Of a stretch of DNA of 64,000 nucleotides, positions 56,454 to 64,000 are shown piece by piece. Below the pieces are notes generated by a model. It searched no databases. It saw only the letters and a program-made list of their open reading frames with translations, and was not told the origin of the DNA. The position numbers were made by a program, and so were the translations under genes. The DNA comes from Acidimicrobiaceae bacterium (GTDB lineage Bacteria > Actinomycetota > Acidimicrobiia > Acidimicrobiales > RAAP-2): contig PLWZ01000018.1 of the NCBI GenBank assembly GCA_003151235.1, forward strand, positions 22,628 to 86,627, in the 5' to 3' direction. Each line of letters starts with the position of its first letter. Position 1 is the first letter of the stretch.

Positions 56454-57689
56454 ATGGAGTTGGGTGGTGTGGGTCCGGTGAGTGACACCGCTGAACCGGC
56501 TGAATCGGCTGAGCCGATCTTTCAATTCGACTCGCTTCTGCAGCCAGAAGTCTCCAAGTGCCCTTGGCCCTACTACAAGCGCATGCGGGACACGAACCCG
56601 GTGCTCCGTGCCGGCGGAGATGGCTCGGAGGTCGTCTTCATCGCCAAGCATGAGGACATCGACTACGTCCTGCACAATCCGAAGCTCTTCTCCTCGAACG
56701 GCGACCAAGGGCAGCAGATGGCCCCACTGATCCCGATCAGCTTTGATCCGCCCGTACATTCGAAGTGGAGGCGGCTCCTCGACCCCTTCTTCAGCCCGCG
56801 AGAGATGGCCAAGTTGGAGGCCGACATCACCCTTCAGGCCAACGAGCTCATCGACCGGTTCATCGATCGAGGAGAGTGCGACTACGCGGACGAGTACGCA
56901 GTGCCGCTCCCGTGCAGCGTCTTCCTAAAGATCATGGGTCTTCCGCTCGAGGATCTCGATGCGTTCGTGAACCTAAAGGATCGACTTCTGCGAGGCACAG
57001 GGGAAAGCTTCCAGTCGCAAGATGAGGTTCAAAAGCAAGCCCACGAAGAGCTAGATGCGCGACTCGAAGCCCTTCTGAACGAGCGGCGACGCCAACCCCA
57101 GGATGACCTTCTGACGCAGCTCCTGCACAGCGAGATCGACGGGCGCCCGCTGACGCAGGAAGAACTGGTCAGCGCGAGCAACCTTTTGTTCATCGCGGGG
57201 CTCGATACCGTCACCGACAGCCTGACCTGCTTCTACTCCTTCCTCGGCATCCATCAGGAGCACCGCCAGCGCATCGTCGACGATCCGGAGGTGATACCCC
57301 GGGCCATCGAGGAGATGCTGCGCTACGAGTCCCCGGTGACCATGGTGCTTCCGCGGCAGGTAACCGAGGAGACCGAGTTGGGCGGCTGCCCGCTTCATCA
57401 AGGGGACCGAATCATCCCCCTGCTGGGCTCTGCAAACAACGACGAACGAGTGATCGACGATCCCGAGGTGGTTGATTTTGACCGTCCGTCCTTCCGTCAC
57501 TACGCGTTCGGTGCTGGTGTGCATCGCTGCCTGGGTTCACATCTCGCGCGCCTTGAGCTGCGCGTAAGTCTTCGCGAGTGGCACCGTCGGATCCCCGAGT
57601 ACCACATCCCCGAAGGCACAGAGCTTCAGTGGGCATCGCTCTTGCGTCAGGTTGAGCATCTTCCGCTCGTGTTCGACAGGGTCGAATGA
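56454..57689 (+). CDS. Cytochrome P450 (copy 2)
   Basis: 411 residues if begun at the ATG at 56454; a GTG at 56478 is possible. I helix [12 protein letters not shown] (A-G-x-D-T), K helix [10 protein letters not shown] (ExxR), and heme loop [15 protein letters not shown] with Cys359. It resembles bacterial P450s that hydroxylate terpenoid or camphor-like molecules, though that is a weak guide to substrate. The stop overlaps the ferredoxin start (ATGA). It is only distantly similar to copy 1. Confidence 0.95.
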   Translation: MELGGVGPVSDTAEPAESAEPIFQFDSLLQPEVSKCPWPYYKRMRDTNPVLRAGGDGSEVVFIAKHEDIDYVLHNPKLFSSNGDQGQQMAPLIPISFDPPVHSKWRRLLDPFFSPREMAKLEADITLQANELIDRFIDRGECDYADEYAVPLPCSVFLKIMGLPLEDLDAFVNLKDRLLRGTGESFQSQDEVQKQAHEELDARLEALLNERRRQPQDDLLTQLLHSEIDGRPLTQEELVSASNLLFIAGLDTVTDSLTCFYSFLGIHQEHRQRIVDDPEVIPRAIEEMLRYESPVTMVLPRQVTEETELGGCPLHQGDRIIPLLGSANNDERVIDDPEVVDFDRPSFRHYAFGAGVHRCLGSHLARLELRVSLREWHRRIPEYHIPEGTELQWASLLRQVEHLPLVFDRVE

Positions 57690-57874
57690 GCCGTCTCGAG
57701 ATCGACCAAGAGCGGTGCACGGGACATGGCCGCTGCTACTCGCTCGCCCCCAGCCTGTTTGACTCCGATGAGTTCGGCCATGCCGTGCTCGTTCCAACCC
57801 ACGAGATCAATGAAACCGACGCATGGACGGCCGTTCAAAACTGCCCTGAAGGTGCGATCAGCTTTGAGCCGTAA
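57686..57874 (+). CDS. P450-associated ferredoxin (copy 2)
   Basis: 62 residues starting inside the P450 stop codon (ATGA overlap), so translation is coupled. C-TGHGR-C ... NCPEGAI shows the same Cys, His, Cys, Cys-Pro pattern as the ferredoxin at 27028, consistent with a 3Fe-4S or His-variant cluster. It should donate electrons to P450 copy 2. Confidence 0.94.
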   Translation: MSRLEIDQERCTGHGRCYSLAPSLFDSDEFGHAVLVPTHEINETDAWTAVQNCPEGAISFEP

Positions 57875-58005
57875 ACCGCTGAACATCGGCTGCGGCGTCC
57901 GAGCCCGCGGCGTGAGGGCGGATCGGGGCGGCGGCTCGGGGCGAAGTTAAGCCCCTCTGGGCCCAGTCGACCGGGCCGCACCAGCTTCAAGTTGAAGGGA
58001 TTGGC

Positions 58006-59451
58006 ATGTCCGAGACACCCGAGTACCGGAACTTGATCGGCGGGGAGTTGTGTCCCGCTTCGTCAGGCCGCCTGCTCGACTCGGTGAATCCTGCGACCGG
58101 CGAGGTCTGGGCGCGCGTCCCGGCTAGTGACCGCGACGACGTAGACGCGGCGGTGTCGGCCGCCACGTCCGCCTTTCCCGCCTGGTCCGCGCTGCCTGCG
58201 TCGGCACGGAGCCACTACCTCAAGCAGGTTGCGCAGGTCTTCATCGCCCACGGCGAGGAGCTGGCGCGCCTTGAGACTCTGGACAACGGACGGCTCCTCG
58301 AAGAAAATCGAGGTCGCGCCGGCATGGGCATGGCCTTCTTCTGGAACCGGGCCGCCGAGATGACCTTGGAGGCCGTGAGGGGCCACAGCGTCGTGCTCGA
58401 CCCGACGACCTTCGGCCTGACGCGGCGCGAGCCCTACGGGGTGGTCGCCGGAATCATCCCCTGGAACGCGCCGGTGGCGATGTGTTCGAGCAAGGCCGGC
58501 CTCGCAATGGCCGCGGGCAACACCGTGGTGGTGAAGCCGGCTGAGCAGGCCTGTGTATCGGTCCTGCGCCTCGGAGAGTTGCTGGCCGACGTGCTACCCC
58601 CCGGGGTGCTCAACATTGTCTCGGGGCTCGGTCCAGAGGCGGGCGAACCGCTTGTCCGTCATCACGGCGTGAAGAAGATCTCCATGACCGGCTCCTCGGC
58701 GACGGGGAAGCTGATCCATCGAGCGGCCGCCGACACGCTCACTCCAGCCATCTTCGAGCTGGGCGGCAAGTCACCCAACATCGTGTTTGCCGATGCCGAT
58801 CTTGAGGCTGCGGCCGCAGGGGTGACCACGGAGTCCATCTTCACGGGTAACGCGGGACAGGTGTGCGTGGCGGGTTCCCGCATACTCGTGCAACGTTCCG
58901 TCCTGAGCGAGATGCTCGAGCGCATGGAGGCCATTGCCAGTGGCATCGTGCTGGGCGACCCGCTGGACCCAAGAACCACCATGGGTCCGATCGTCTCAGA
59001 AGGCCAGTACGACAGTGTCACGAACTATCTGGAGGTCGGCAAGAAGGAGGCCGAGCTCGTCTTCGGTGGGCGGCACGGTGCCGACGTCGTCCCCGAGTTT
59101 CCGGGCGGCTACTGGGTCGAGCCGACGCTCTTCATCGCCAACGATAATTCGCTGAGGATCTGCCAGGAGGAGATCTTCGGCCCTGTCGCCGTCGTCATCC
59201 CCTTCGACACCGACGACGAGGCCCTGACCATCGCCAACGACACCAGCTATGGCCTCGCTGCAGGGGTCTGGACCCGCGATCTGTCTCGAATCCACCGTTT
59301 CATCCGCGACCTTGAGTCGGGCAACGTGTGGGTCAACGTTTACCGCCAGACACGCTACGAGCTTCCATTTGGCGGCGTGAAAGACAGTGGCTTCGGGCAC
59401 GACGACGTGCTCGAGTTCACGCGGGAGAAAGCTGTCGTCATCGCGACCTGA
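58006..59451 (+). CDS. Aldehyde dehydrogenase family protein (copy 2)
   Basis: 481 residues. IIPWNAPVAMC, MTGSSATGKLI, LELGGKSPN-type FELGGKSPN (general base Glu), catalytic Cys287 in NAGQVCVAGSR, EEIFGPVAVVIPF and ELPFGGVKDSGFG are present. Its first 40 residues are the closest match in the window to the dehydrogenase remnant at 25478. It lies 131 bases after the second ferredoxin and probably completes oxidation of the P450 product with the SDR that follows. Confidence 0.95.
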   Translation: MSETPEYRNLIGGELCPASSGRLLDSVNPATGEVWARVPASDRDDVDAAVSAATSAFPAWSALPASARSHYLKQVAQVFIAHGEELARLETLDNGRLLEENRGRAGMGMAFFWNRAAEMTLEAVRGHSVVLDPTTFGLTRREPYGVVAGIIPWNAPVAMCSSKAGLAMAAGNTVVVKPAEQACVSVLRLGELLADVLPPGVLNIVSGLGPEAGEPLVRHHGVKKISMTGSSATGKLIHRAAADTLTPAIFELGGKSPNIVFADADLEAAAAGVTTESIFTGNAGQVCVAGSRILVQRSVLSEMLERMEAIASGIVLGDPLDPRTTMGPIVSEGQYDSVTNYLEVGKKEAELVFGGRHGADVVPEFPGGYWVEPTLFIANDNSLRICQEEIFGPVAVVIPFDTDDEALTIANDTSYGLAAGVWTRDLSRIHRFIRDLESGNVWVNVYRQTRYELPFGGVKDSGFGHDDVLEFTREKAVVIAT

Positions 59452-59546
59452 ACACGCCGACACACCTTGGCCCCGATCTTAAGTTGGGACCAGCTTGCCG
59501 GGCAGCCCCGGTGAACCAAGGATCCGAACTACGAAGGGGGAGCAAG

Positions 59547-60374
59547 ATGAACGACGTACTCGGCTATGAGGGGCGTAGCGTTTTAGTTACCGGTGCCGCT
59601 TCCGGTATGGGTGAGGCAACCACCCGGGTGCTCCTCGATCTCGGAGCCAAGGTAACGGCTGTGGACATCAAGCCCACGTCGCTACCAGTCGAAGCGGCGC
59701 TCGAGGTCGACCTTCGTGACAAGGCTTCGATCGACCAGGCGGTCGCGAAGATCGAGGGGCCATTGCACGCCGTGTTCAGCTGTGCCGGTCTACCCGGGCC
59801 ACCGTTCCCCGACGTCGATGTAGTGGTGGTCAATTTTGTCGGTGCCCGCTACCTGATCGAGTCGCTCGTAACCAGGATGCCCGAAGGGTCCGCCATCGCC
59901 TGCGTGTCGTCCGCCGGGGGCATCGGTTGGCAGCAAAACCTAACGACGATCATGGGGCTGCTCAATACTGAAGGATTCGAGGGCGGCCGTGAGTGGTGCG
60001 AGTCCAACCCCGAAGCGATCAGCGCCAGTTCTTATGTATTCTCCAAGCAGGTCATTGACGCGTGGACCGCCTGGCGTTCTTACGGTCTCATGCGAGACCA
60101 CAAGATCCGGCTCAACTGTAGTAATCCGGGTCCGACCACAACAGCGATGATGCCGTTCTTCCACGATTCGGCCGGAAAGGACGTCATCGATTCGGCAACG
60201 GGGCCTGTTGGCCGGTACTCAGAAGCCGAGGAGCAGGCCTGGCCGCTCGTATTTCTCAACAGCCCGCGATCGAGCATCATCGTGGGCGAAATCCTGTTCA
60301 CTGACGGCGGGTTTTTCGCGTCACTGCAAACCGGTCAGATCGACTTTTCCGGACTTACCGGTTCCGAGTCCTAA
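59547..60374 (+). CDS. SDR family oxidoreductase, 3-alpha-HSD/coniferyl-alcohol-dehydrogenase-like (copy 2)
   Basis: 275 residues from the ATG at 59547 after AAGGGGGAG. TGAASGMGEATTRV, VDIKP, FSCAGLPG, VSSAGGIG and SSYVFSKQVI (YxxxK) are visible, with the long Ser-Tyr insert (TEGFEGGREWCESNPEAI) shared with copy 1 at 53611. SNPGPTTTAMMPFF corresponds to the PG motif. It probably oxidises the alcohol made by the adjacent P450, or a hydroxyacyl intermediate. Last gene of the ALDH-P450-Fd-ALDH-SDR run; converges on the molybdate genes. Confidence 0.9.
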   Translation: MNDVLGYEGRSVLVTGAASGMGEATTRVLLDLGAKVTAVDIKPTSLPVEAALEVDLRDKASIDQAVAKIEGPLHAVFSCAGLPGPPFPDVDVVVVNFVGARYLIESLVTRMPEGSAIACVSSAGGIGWQQNLTTIMGLLNTEGFEGGREWCESNPEAISASSYVFSKQVIDAWTAWRSYGLMRDHKIRLNCSNPGPTTTAMMPFFHDSAGKDVIDSATGPVGRYSEAEEQAWPLVFLNSPRSSIIVGEILFTDGGFFASLQTGQIDFSGLTGSES

Positions 60375-60518
60375 GGGCTGGTGGATCGCCGGACGCCGAC
60401 CGTCGCGACCTAACACCCACCACGGAGTTGTTGTACGCCGCAGGGGTTTCCCGTTCCAAAAGTGTGGGCGAGGATTGAGTGAGGATTGTGAGTCGGATAG
60501 AGGTTGGTCCGGCCTGGG

Positions 60519-62345
60519 TCAGCCGACGATTGCCAGATCGGTAGCTGGCCAGATGCTGATGGCATCCCGTGGAAGTTCAACGTGACAGCCGCGCCCGATC
60601 TCAAGGTCGACATGGTCCAGCGTACGCAGCTCTAGCTCAAGATCATCCGTGACAGCGATGGTGAGCTCGGTTGCGGTCCCGATGTCGGCGATGTCAGTGA
60701 GAGTGCCGGCGAGCCCTTCAGCGGGCTGAAGACGGATGTGCTCGGGACGAATGCTCCACAACACCGCGGTGTTGGGCGCCAGGCCCGCGGTATCGACTTC
60801 AAGTATCGCTCCGCCCGCGTTCATCGTTCCGTCCGACGTGATAACTGCCCGACGAAGATTGGGTATTCCCAACAAGCGGGCAACGTCGGGTGACGAAGGA
60901 CGGGAGAACACCTGGCGGGTCGGCCCTGACTGAAGGAAAGACCCGTCGGACAGCACGATGACCTCGTCAGCCAAGAGGGCCGCTTCTTCGGGATCATGCG
61001 TGACGAGCACCGTGGTTATCCCCGTGGTGCGTTGCAGACGCCGCAGTTCGCGGCGAAGCTCGTGTCGAACTGGAGTATCTAGCGCGGAAAATGGCTCGTC
61101 GAGGAGCAGCAACTCGGGGGAGCGACAGAGAGCTTGGGCCAGCCCCACCCGCTGTTGTTGCCCGCCGGACAGTTGCGAGGGGTATCGATCTTGGAGGCCC
61201 TCGAGTCGCAGATGGGCCAGCCAGTGGGCGGCGATTGAGGGGGTGGCACCGCGGGCGAAGAGAAGATGCTGCCACACGGTCATGTGCGGATAGAGCGAAA
61301 AGCGCTGGGCTACATAGCCCACCCGACGACCTTCGACCCGAACCTCGTCGACCGATCGATCGCCAAACCGGACTGAGCCCGGCTTGGACCCGTACAGGCC
61401 GGCCAGGCAGCGGAGGAGGGTGGATTTCCCTGACCCTGATGGACCGAGAACCGCCAGATGGTTACCTCGTGGTTGATGCGACACCGCAAGGTGAAACGAA
61501 CCCACCCGGTAGTCGATGTCGAAGCTGATCGGGGTCGGATTGGTAGCGACCGGTTGGCCCGGTTCGGGGAGCAGCACTGGCCTGGTGTTCCGGCCGCCAA
61601 GCCCAAGCCTGCTCAGCAAGATGACGACGATGGCCACGGCAAGGGCCAACGCGGTGGGTGCCAACGTGGTCGGTAGACCCACCCCGCTGAACTGGTTGTA
61701 CGTGTAGATGGGCAACGAGAACGGGTGATAAGCCAAGACCACGACGGCGCCATACTCGCCAAAGGCCCGGAGCCAGGCCAACAGCATCCCAGCGCGTATC
61801 CCCGGCGCGGCCACGGGAAGCGCGACGCGTCGGAACCGCGAGAACTCGGAGTGCCCAAGTGTCGCTGCCACATCCATCAGTTCCCGATCGACGGTGAAAA
61901 AGCTTGCACGGGCGGCCACGATCAGGAATGGCGCCGACACGAAGGTTTGTGCCAGCACGACACCGGTCAGCGACATCGTTAGGTGCTCATTAAAGAGTTG
62001 GCCCAGGAACGTGTAGGGACCCACCAAGTAGACAAGAAGGATCCCGCACATGAGAGGAGGGAGGGCCAGGGGAAGCTGGACGATCACTCCCACGATTCCG
62101 GCAATGCGACTGGATGACCGGGCCAAGAGGTAGGCCAGTGGCACGCCAAACACGGTTATCAAGGCCAGCGAGATGGTGGCGCTCTCGATGGAGACAAAGA
62201 GCGCTGGGAAGAGCCCGGGGTTGCCAAAGCCCCGGTTTTGGGCACTCGCGAAGCGAATGACGAAGGCGATGATCGGCACAGACAGGAAGAGAACGATCAA
62301 GCCAGCAAGCCAAGGGAGTGGGCTCCTGGCTACCCCCCGACGCAT
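60519..62345 (-). CDS. modBC-like: Molybdate/tungstate ABC transporter, fused permease-ATPase (ModB-ModC)
   Basis: 608 residues. About 1-255 is a ModB-type permease with several transmembrane helices and the EAA-like loop DVAATLGHSEFSRFRRVALPVAAPGI. About 270-500 is an ATPase with GPSGSGKSTLL, signature LSGGQQQRVGLAQAL, LLLLDEPFSALD and THDPEEA. The C-terminal 100 residues form a TOBE-like regulatory domain (WSIRPEHIRL). Two subunits normally separate are joined. It starts immediately after the binding-protein stop. Confidence 0.93.
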   Translation of the reverse strand: MRRGVARSPLPWLAGLIVLFLSVPIIAFVIRFASAQNRGFGNPGLFPALFVSIESATISLALITVFGVPLAYLLARSSSRIAGIVGVIVQLPLALPPLMCGILLVYLVGPYTFLGQLFNEHLTMSLTGVVLAQTFVSAPFLIVAARASFFTVDRELMDVAATLGHSEFSRFRRVALPVAAPGIRAGMLLAWLRAFGEYGAVVVLAYHPFSLPIYTYNQFSGVGLPTTLAPTALALAVAIVVILLSRLGLGGRNTRPVLLPEPGQPVATNPTPISFDIDYRVGSFHLAVSHQPRGNHLAVLGPSGSGKSTLLRCLAGLYGSKPGSVRFGDRSVDEVRVEGRRVGYVAQRFSLYPHMTVWQHLLFARGATPSIAAHWLAHLRLEGLQDRYPSQLSGGQQQRVGLAQALCRSPELLLLDEPFSALDTPVRHELRRELRRLQRTTGITTVLVTHDPEEAALLADEVIVLSDGSFLQSGPTRQVFSRPSSPDVARLLGIPNLRRAVITSDGTMNAGGAILEVDTAGLAPNTAVLWSIRPEHIRLQPAEGLAGTLTDIADIGTATELTIAVTDDLELELRTLDHVDLEIGRGCHVELPRDAISIWPATDLAIVG

Positions 62346-63263
62346 CTACCGCAAAGCCGAATCGACACCGATTGGCGCGAACCGTATGTCGGTCACCTCG
62401 GGCTTAGCCGACGTGACTCCATTCTTCGCCAGAATTTTCTGACCGTTCTTGCCGAGCAAGAAGTTCACGAAGGCAATGGCTGCTGCCTCGTGTGGTGCCT
62501 TGTTGAGGATGGTGATCGTGTACTTACCGGACAACGAAGTCCCCGTCAGGGGCACCGTCTTAATGTCGGCTGCAGAGGCTTCGACGCCGTAGAAGAAGCC
62601 TGCGTCGAGCTGTCCCGCTTGCAACTCTCCTACGAGCGAAGTTTCGGGGAAGACGTCGCTTGATTCCGTCGCTAGTGTCTCTAGTTCGGGAAGGTGGTGT
62701 TTCGCGGCAACTCGATCCAACGCTTCATCGGCCAAGACTCCCTTCGGGTCGGTCGTCGGATCCGTGCGGCCGATTAGAAAACCGGGCTCGGAGATGACCA
62801 CGTACCACGGCTTTGTCTTCAGCGCTTGTGCGAATTTGCTACCCGGGTCGTAACCGAGCACCAAGGGAGAACTCGCGAACTGGGCATACCACGACACCCA
62901 GTTTCCATTGCCCGCTCCTTCCAACGATGTGTTGACGGCCGGTGACGCACTGATGAATACATCGCCCCGGAGGGTTCCGCCCGCGATGCTGCTGGCCAGC
63001 GCGGTGGATCCCATGGAAAAGTTGTTGAGCGTATAGCCCGTCGCCTTTTCGAACGCCGGCCCGATTTGGCTTTGCATCAGATCCTGGAGTGATCCCGCCG
63101 AGAGGACGTCGACAGGACCGGAGTTCGCCGCCGCGACAGCTGTTTGAGCACCGGCGCTACCGATCGAGGCGATTGCGGTGACGGCGAGCATCAACCCCAA
63201 GAGGACACGAAAAGGCGTTGGGAGTGGGCACGCAGTCCGCCTGGGACCACGTTGGGTGATCAT
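62346..63263 (-). CDS. modA-like: Molybdate/tungstate-binding protein (ModA/WtpA-like)
   Basis: 305 residues from the ATG at 63263, which places a signal peptide at residues 17-38; frames further upstream look non-coding. The mature protein shows VLSAGSLQDLMQSQIGPAF, MGSTALASSIAGG, GDVFISASPAVN, NWVSWYAQFASSPLVLGY and GRTDPTTDPKG. The last two motifs are characteristic of the WtpA/archaeal-type oxyanion-binding group more than of E. coli ModA, so tungstate binding is possible. It captures the oxyanion for the fused transporter. Molybdoenzymes are not encoded in the window. Confidence 0.9.
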   Translation of the reverse strand: MITQRGPRRTACPLPTPFRVLLGLMLAVTAIASIGSAGAQTAVAAANSGPVDVLSAGSLQDLMQSQIGPAFEKATGYTLNNFSMGSTALASSIAGGTLRGDVFISASPAVNTSLEGAGNGNWVSWYAQFASSPLVLGYDPGSKFAQALKTKPWYVVISEPGFLIGRTDPTTDPKGVLADEALDRVAAKHHLPELETLATESSDVFPETSLVGELQAGQLDAGFFYGVEASAADIKTVPLTGTSLSGKYTITILNKAPHEAAAIAFVNFLLGKNGQKILAKNGVTSAKPEVTDIRFAPIGVDSALR

Positions 63264-63274
63264 CCGGGACAATG

Positions 63275-63292
63275 TACAGGTTGAAACCTGTA
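63275..63292. promoter_or_regulatory. 18-bp palindrome upstream of the modA-like gene
   Basis: TACAGGTT-GA-AACCTGTA is a perfect 8-bp inverted repeat 11 bases before the ATG at 63263. It is a likely operator, possibly for the divergent regulator at 63800. A weaker pair, TCCAGG and CCTGGA, follows at about 63295-63323. Confidence 0.55.
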
Positions 63293-63799
63293 GATTCCAG
63301 GTAAGTGGAGGAAAACCCTGGATAAACATGAGGTAGATAGCCCGTAGCGTTGTAGGTGCGACATCGATTGAGCACACCGATCTTTTGGTGGTGGGGGCGC
63401 ATCTGTTGGAGTGCCGGATCCAGCCCTCCCGCCGCGGGTCGAATGAAGGTCATTGGCGACCTCCACCTCCCCCGCACCTGCGTCACCTAAAGATCCGGAC
63501 CGATCGCTTCTGGGACGTACGCCGGACCCGGACGCCAAGCCGGCATCGAGAATCGTCCGCTCCCTCGTTCCGACCCGCGTGCCGTGATCACCTGGCGGCG
63601 CTCCCCCTGCCTTCTCGATCGGGGGGGACGTACGTCGTAGCCGGCCTCTCCGACGTCGAGACGATTGAGTTCCACTCCTGGCGCACGACAGCTCCGAGCT
63701 CTTCATCGGGATCAAGCAATCCTCGGATTGGATCGTCCCGCCGGTGCTCAGGGTTACTCGACAGGTACCGCAACCGTGGCCTCGTCGTATGGTCTAGCC
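63293..63799. other. Intergenic region between modA-like and regulator genes
   Basis: About 500 bases apart from the operator. Short frames on either strand have no recognisable protein pattern or ribosome site. I see no RNA gene or repeat. Confidence 0.5.
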
Positions 63800-64000
63800 A
63801 TGCCGAATTACCGGATTGGCCAGGCGGCCGAGGTGCTGGGCGTCAGCCCCGACACCATGCGCAGATGGGCAGATGCTGGGCAGGTGAAGGTCGTCAGAAC
63901 GGCCGGTGGACGCCGCTCCGTGGACGGTGCTGACTTGGCCCGCTTCGCGTTGGAGCTGGGAAAATGCGACGAACTAGGTCGGGTACGTACGCAGTCGGCA
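63800..64000 (+). CDS. HTH transcriptional regulator with predicted molybdate-binding domain (partial)
   Basis: The first 67 codons of a gene that continues beyond the window. An excisionase/MerR-type helix-turn-helix is clear: YRIGQAAEVLGVSPDTMRRWADAGQV, then KVVRTAGGRRSVDGADLARFALE. The last residues, RVRTQSA, may be the start of a Mop (TOBE) molybdate-binding domain, which in this family opens with SARN. It is divergent from the modA-like gene and probably represses or senses molybdate for that operon; the Mop domain is outside the sequence. Confidence 0.82.
   Translation, partial: MPNYRIGQAAEVLGVSPDTMRRWADAGQVKVVRTAGGRRSVDGADLARFALELGKCDELGRVRTQSA

Noticed and set aside
63588-63773. 61-codon minus-strand frame before the last regulator
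   Set aside because: Starts at a weak TTG, has no ribosome binding site and no family resemblance; kept only as intergenic sequence.

Overview
The window is high-GC DNA from an actinobacterium. Bases 4032-17686 carry the block glmU-prs-rplY-pth-mfd-PPIase-mazG-eno-ftsB-DUF501-ppx, the same gene set and nearly the same neighbourhood as Mycobacterium tuberculosis Rv1014c-Rv1026. An epimerase/acyltransferase pair like Rv0501/Rv0502 follows. A non-mycobacterial lineage, perhaps Acidimicrobiia, is an inference from the mixture of this core with a large acyl-CoA catabolic region; no rRNA is present to settle it.

Layout. (1) 1-3530: the end of a tyrosine-phosphatase-like gene, an SGNH hydrolase, an MprAB-like two-component system and tRNA-Gln. 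(2) 3600-21700: housekeeping genes for cell-wall precursor synthesis, PRPP, translation, transcription-coupled repair, glycolysis, division, polyphosphate metabolism and phospholipid acylation, many with 1-20 base overlaps, ending with an NlpC/P60 hydrolase. (3) 21781-21910: an unusual short-armed tRNA with a UAA anticodon, abutted by an 18-bp hairpin. This marks a sharp change of gene content. (4) 21982-60374: an accessory catabolic region. It holds a DHA2-type exporter, an IS481-type transposase remnant, two LivK-type binding proteins, a fused LivH-LivM-LivG protein plus LivF, two P450-ferredoxin pairs, two aldehyde dehydrogenases and the stub of another, four SDRs, two MaoC hydratases, two nearly identical crotonases in inverted orientation, a double acyl-CoA dehydrogenase, a double class III CoA-transferase, a DUF35/thiolase-type pair, two DUF2889 proteins, hydrolases and a TetR regulator. 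(5) 60519-64000: a molybdate/tungstate uptake locus with a ModA/WtpA-like binding protein, a fused ModB-ModC and the start of a divergent HTH regulator.

How the genes may work together (inference): an ABC importer brings in a small organic acid or related compound. P450-ferredoxin pairs hydroxylate it, SDRs and aldehyde dehydrogenases oxidise the alcohol to an acid, and the class III CoA-transferase activates it. Acyl-CoA dehydrogenase, crotonase/MaoC hydratases and SDRs then carry out a beta-oxidation-like cycle, with the DUF35/thiolase pair making the final C-C cleavage. The substrate cannot be read from sequence; a branched, alicyclic, terpenoid or steroid-side-chain compound would fit. 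Many catabolic families occur twice, and two of the transcription units share a promoter/operator module.
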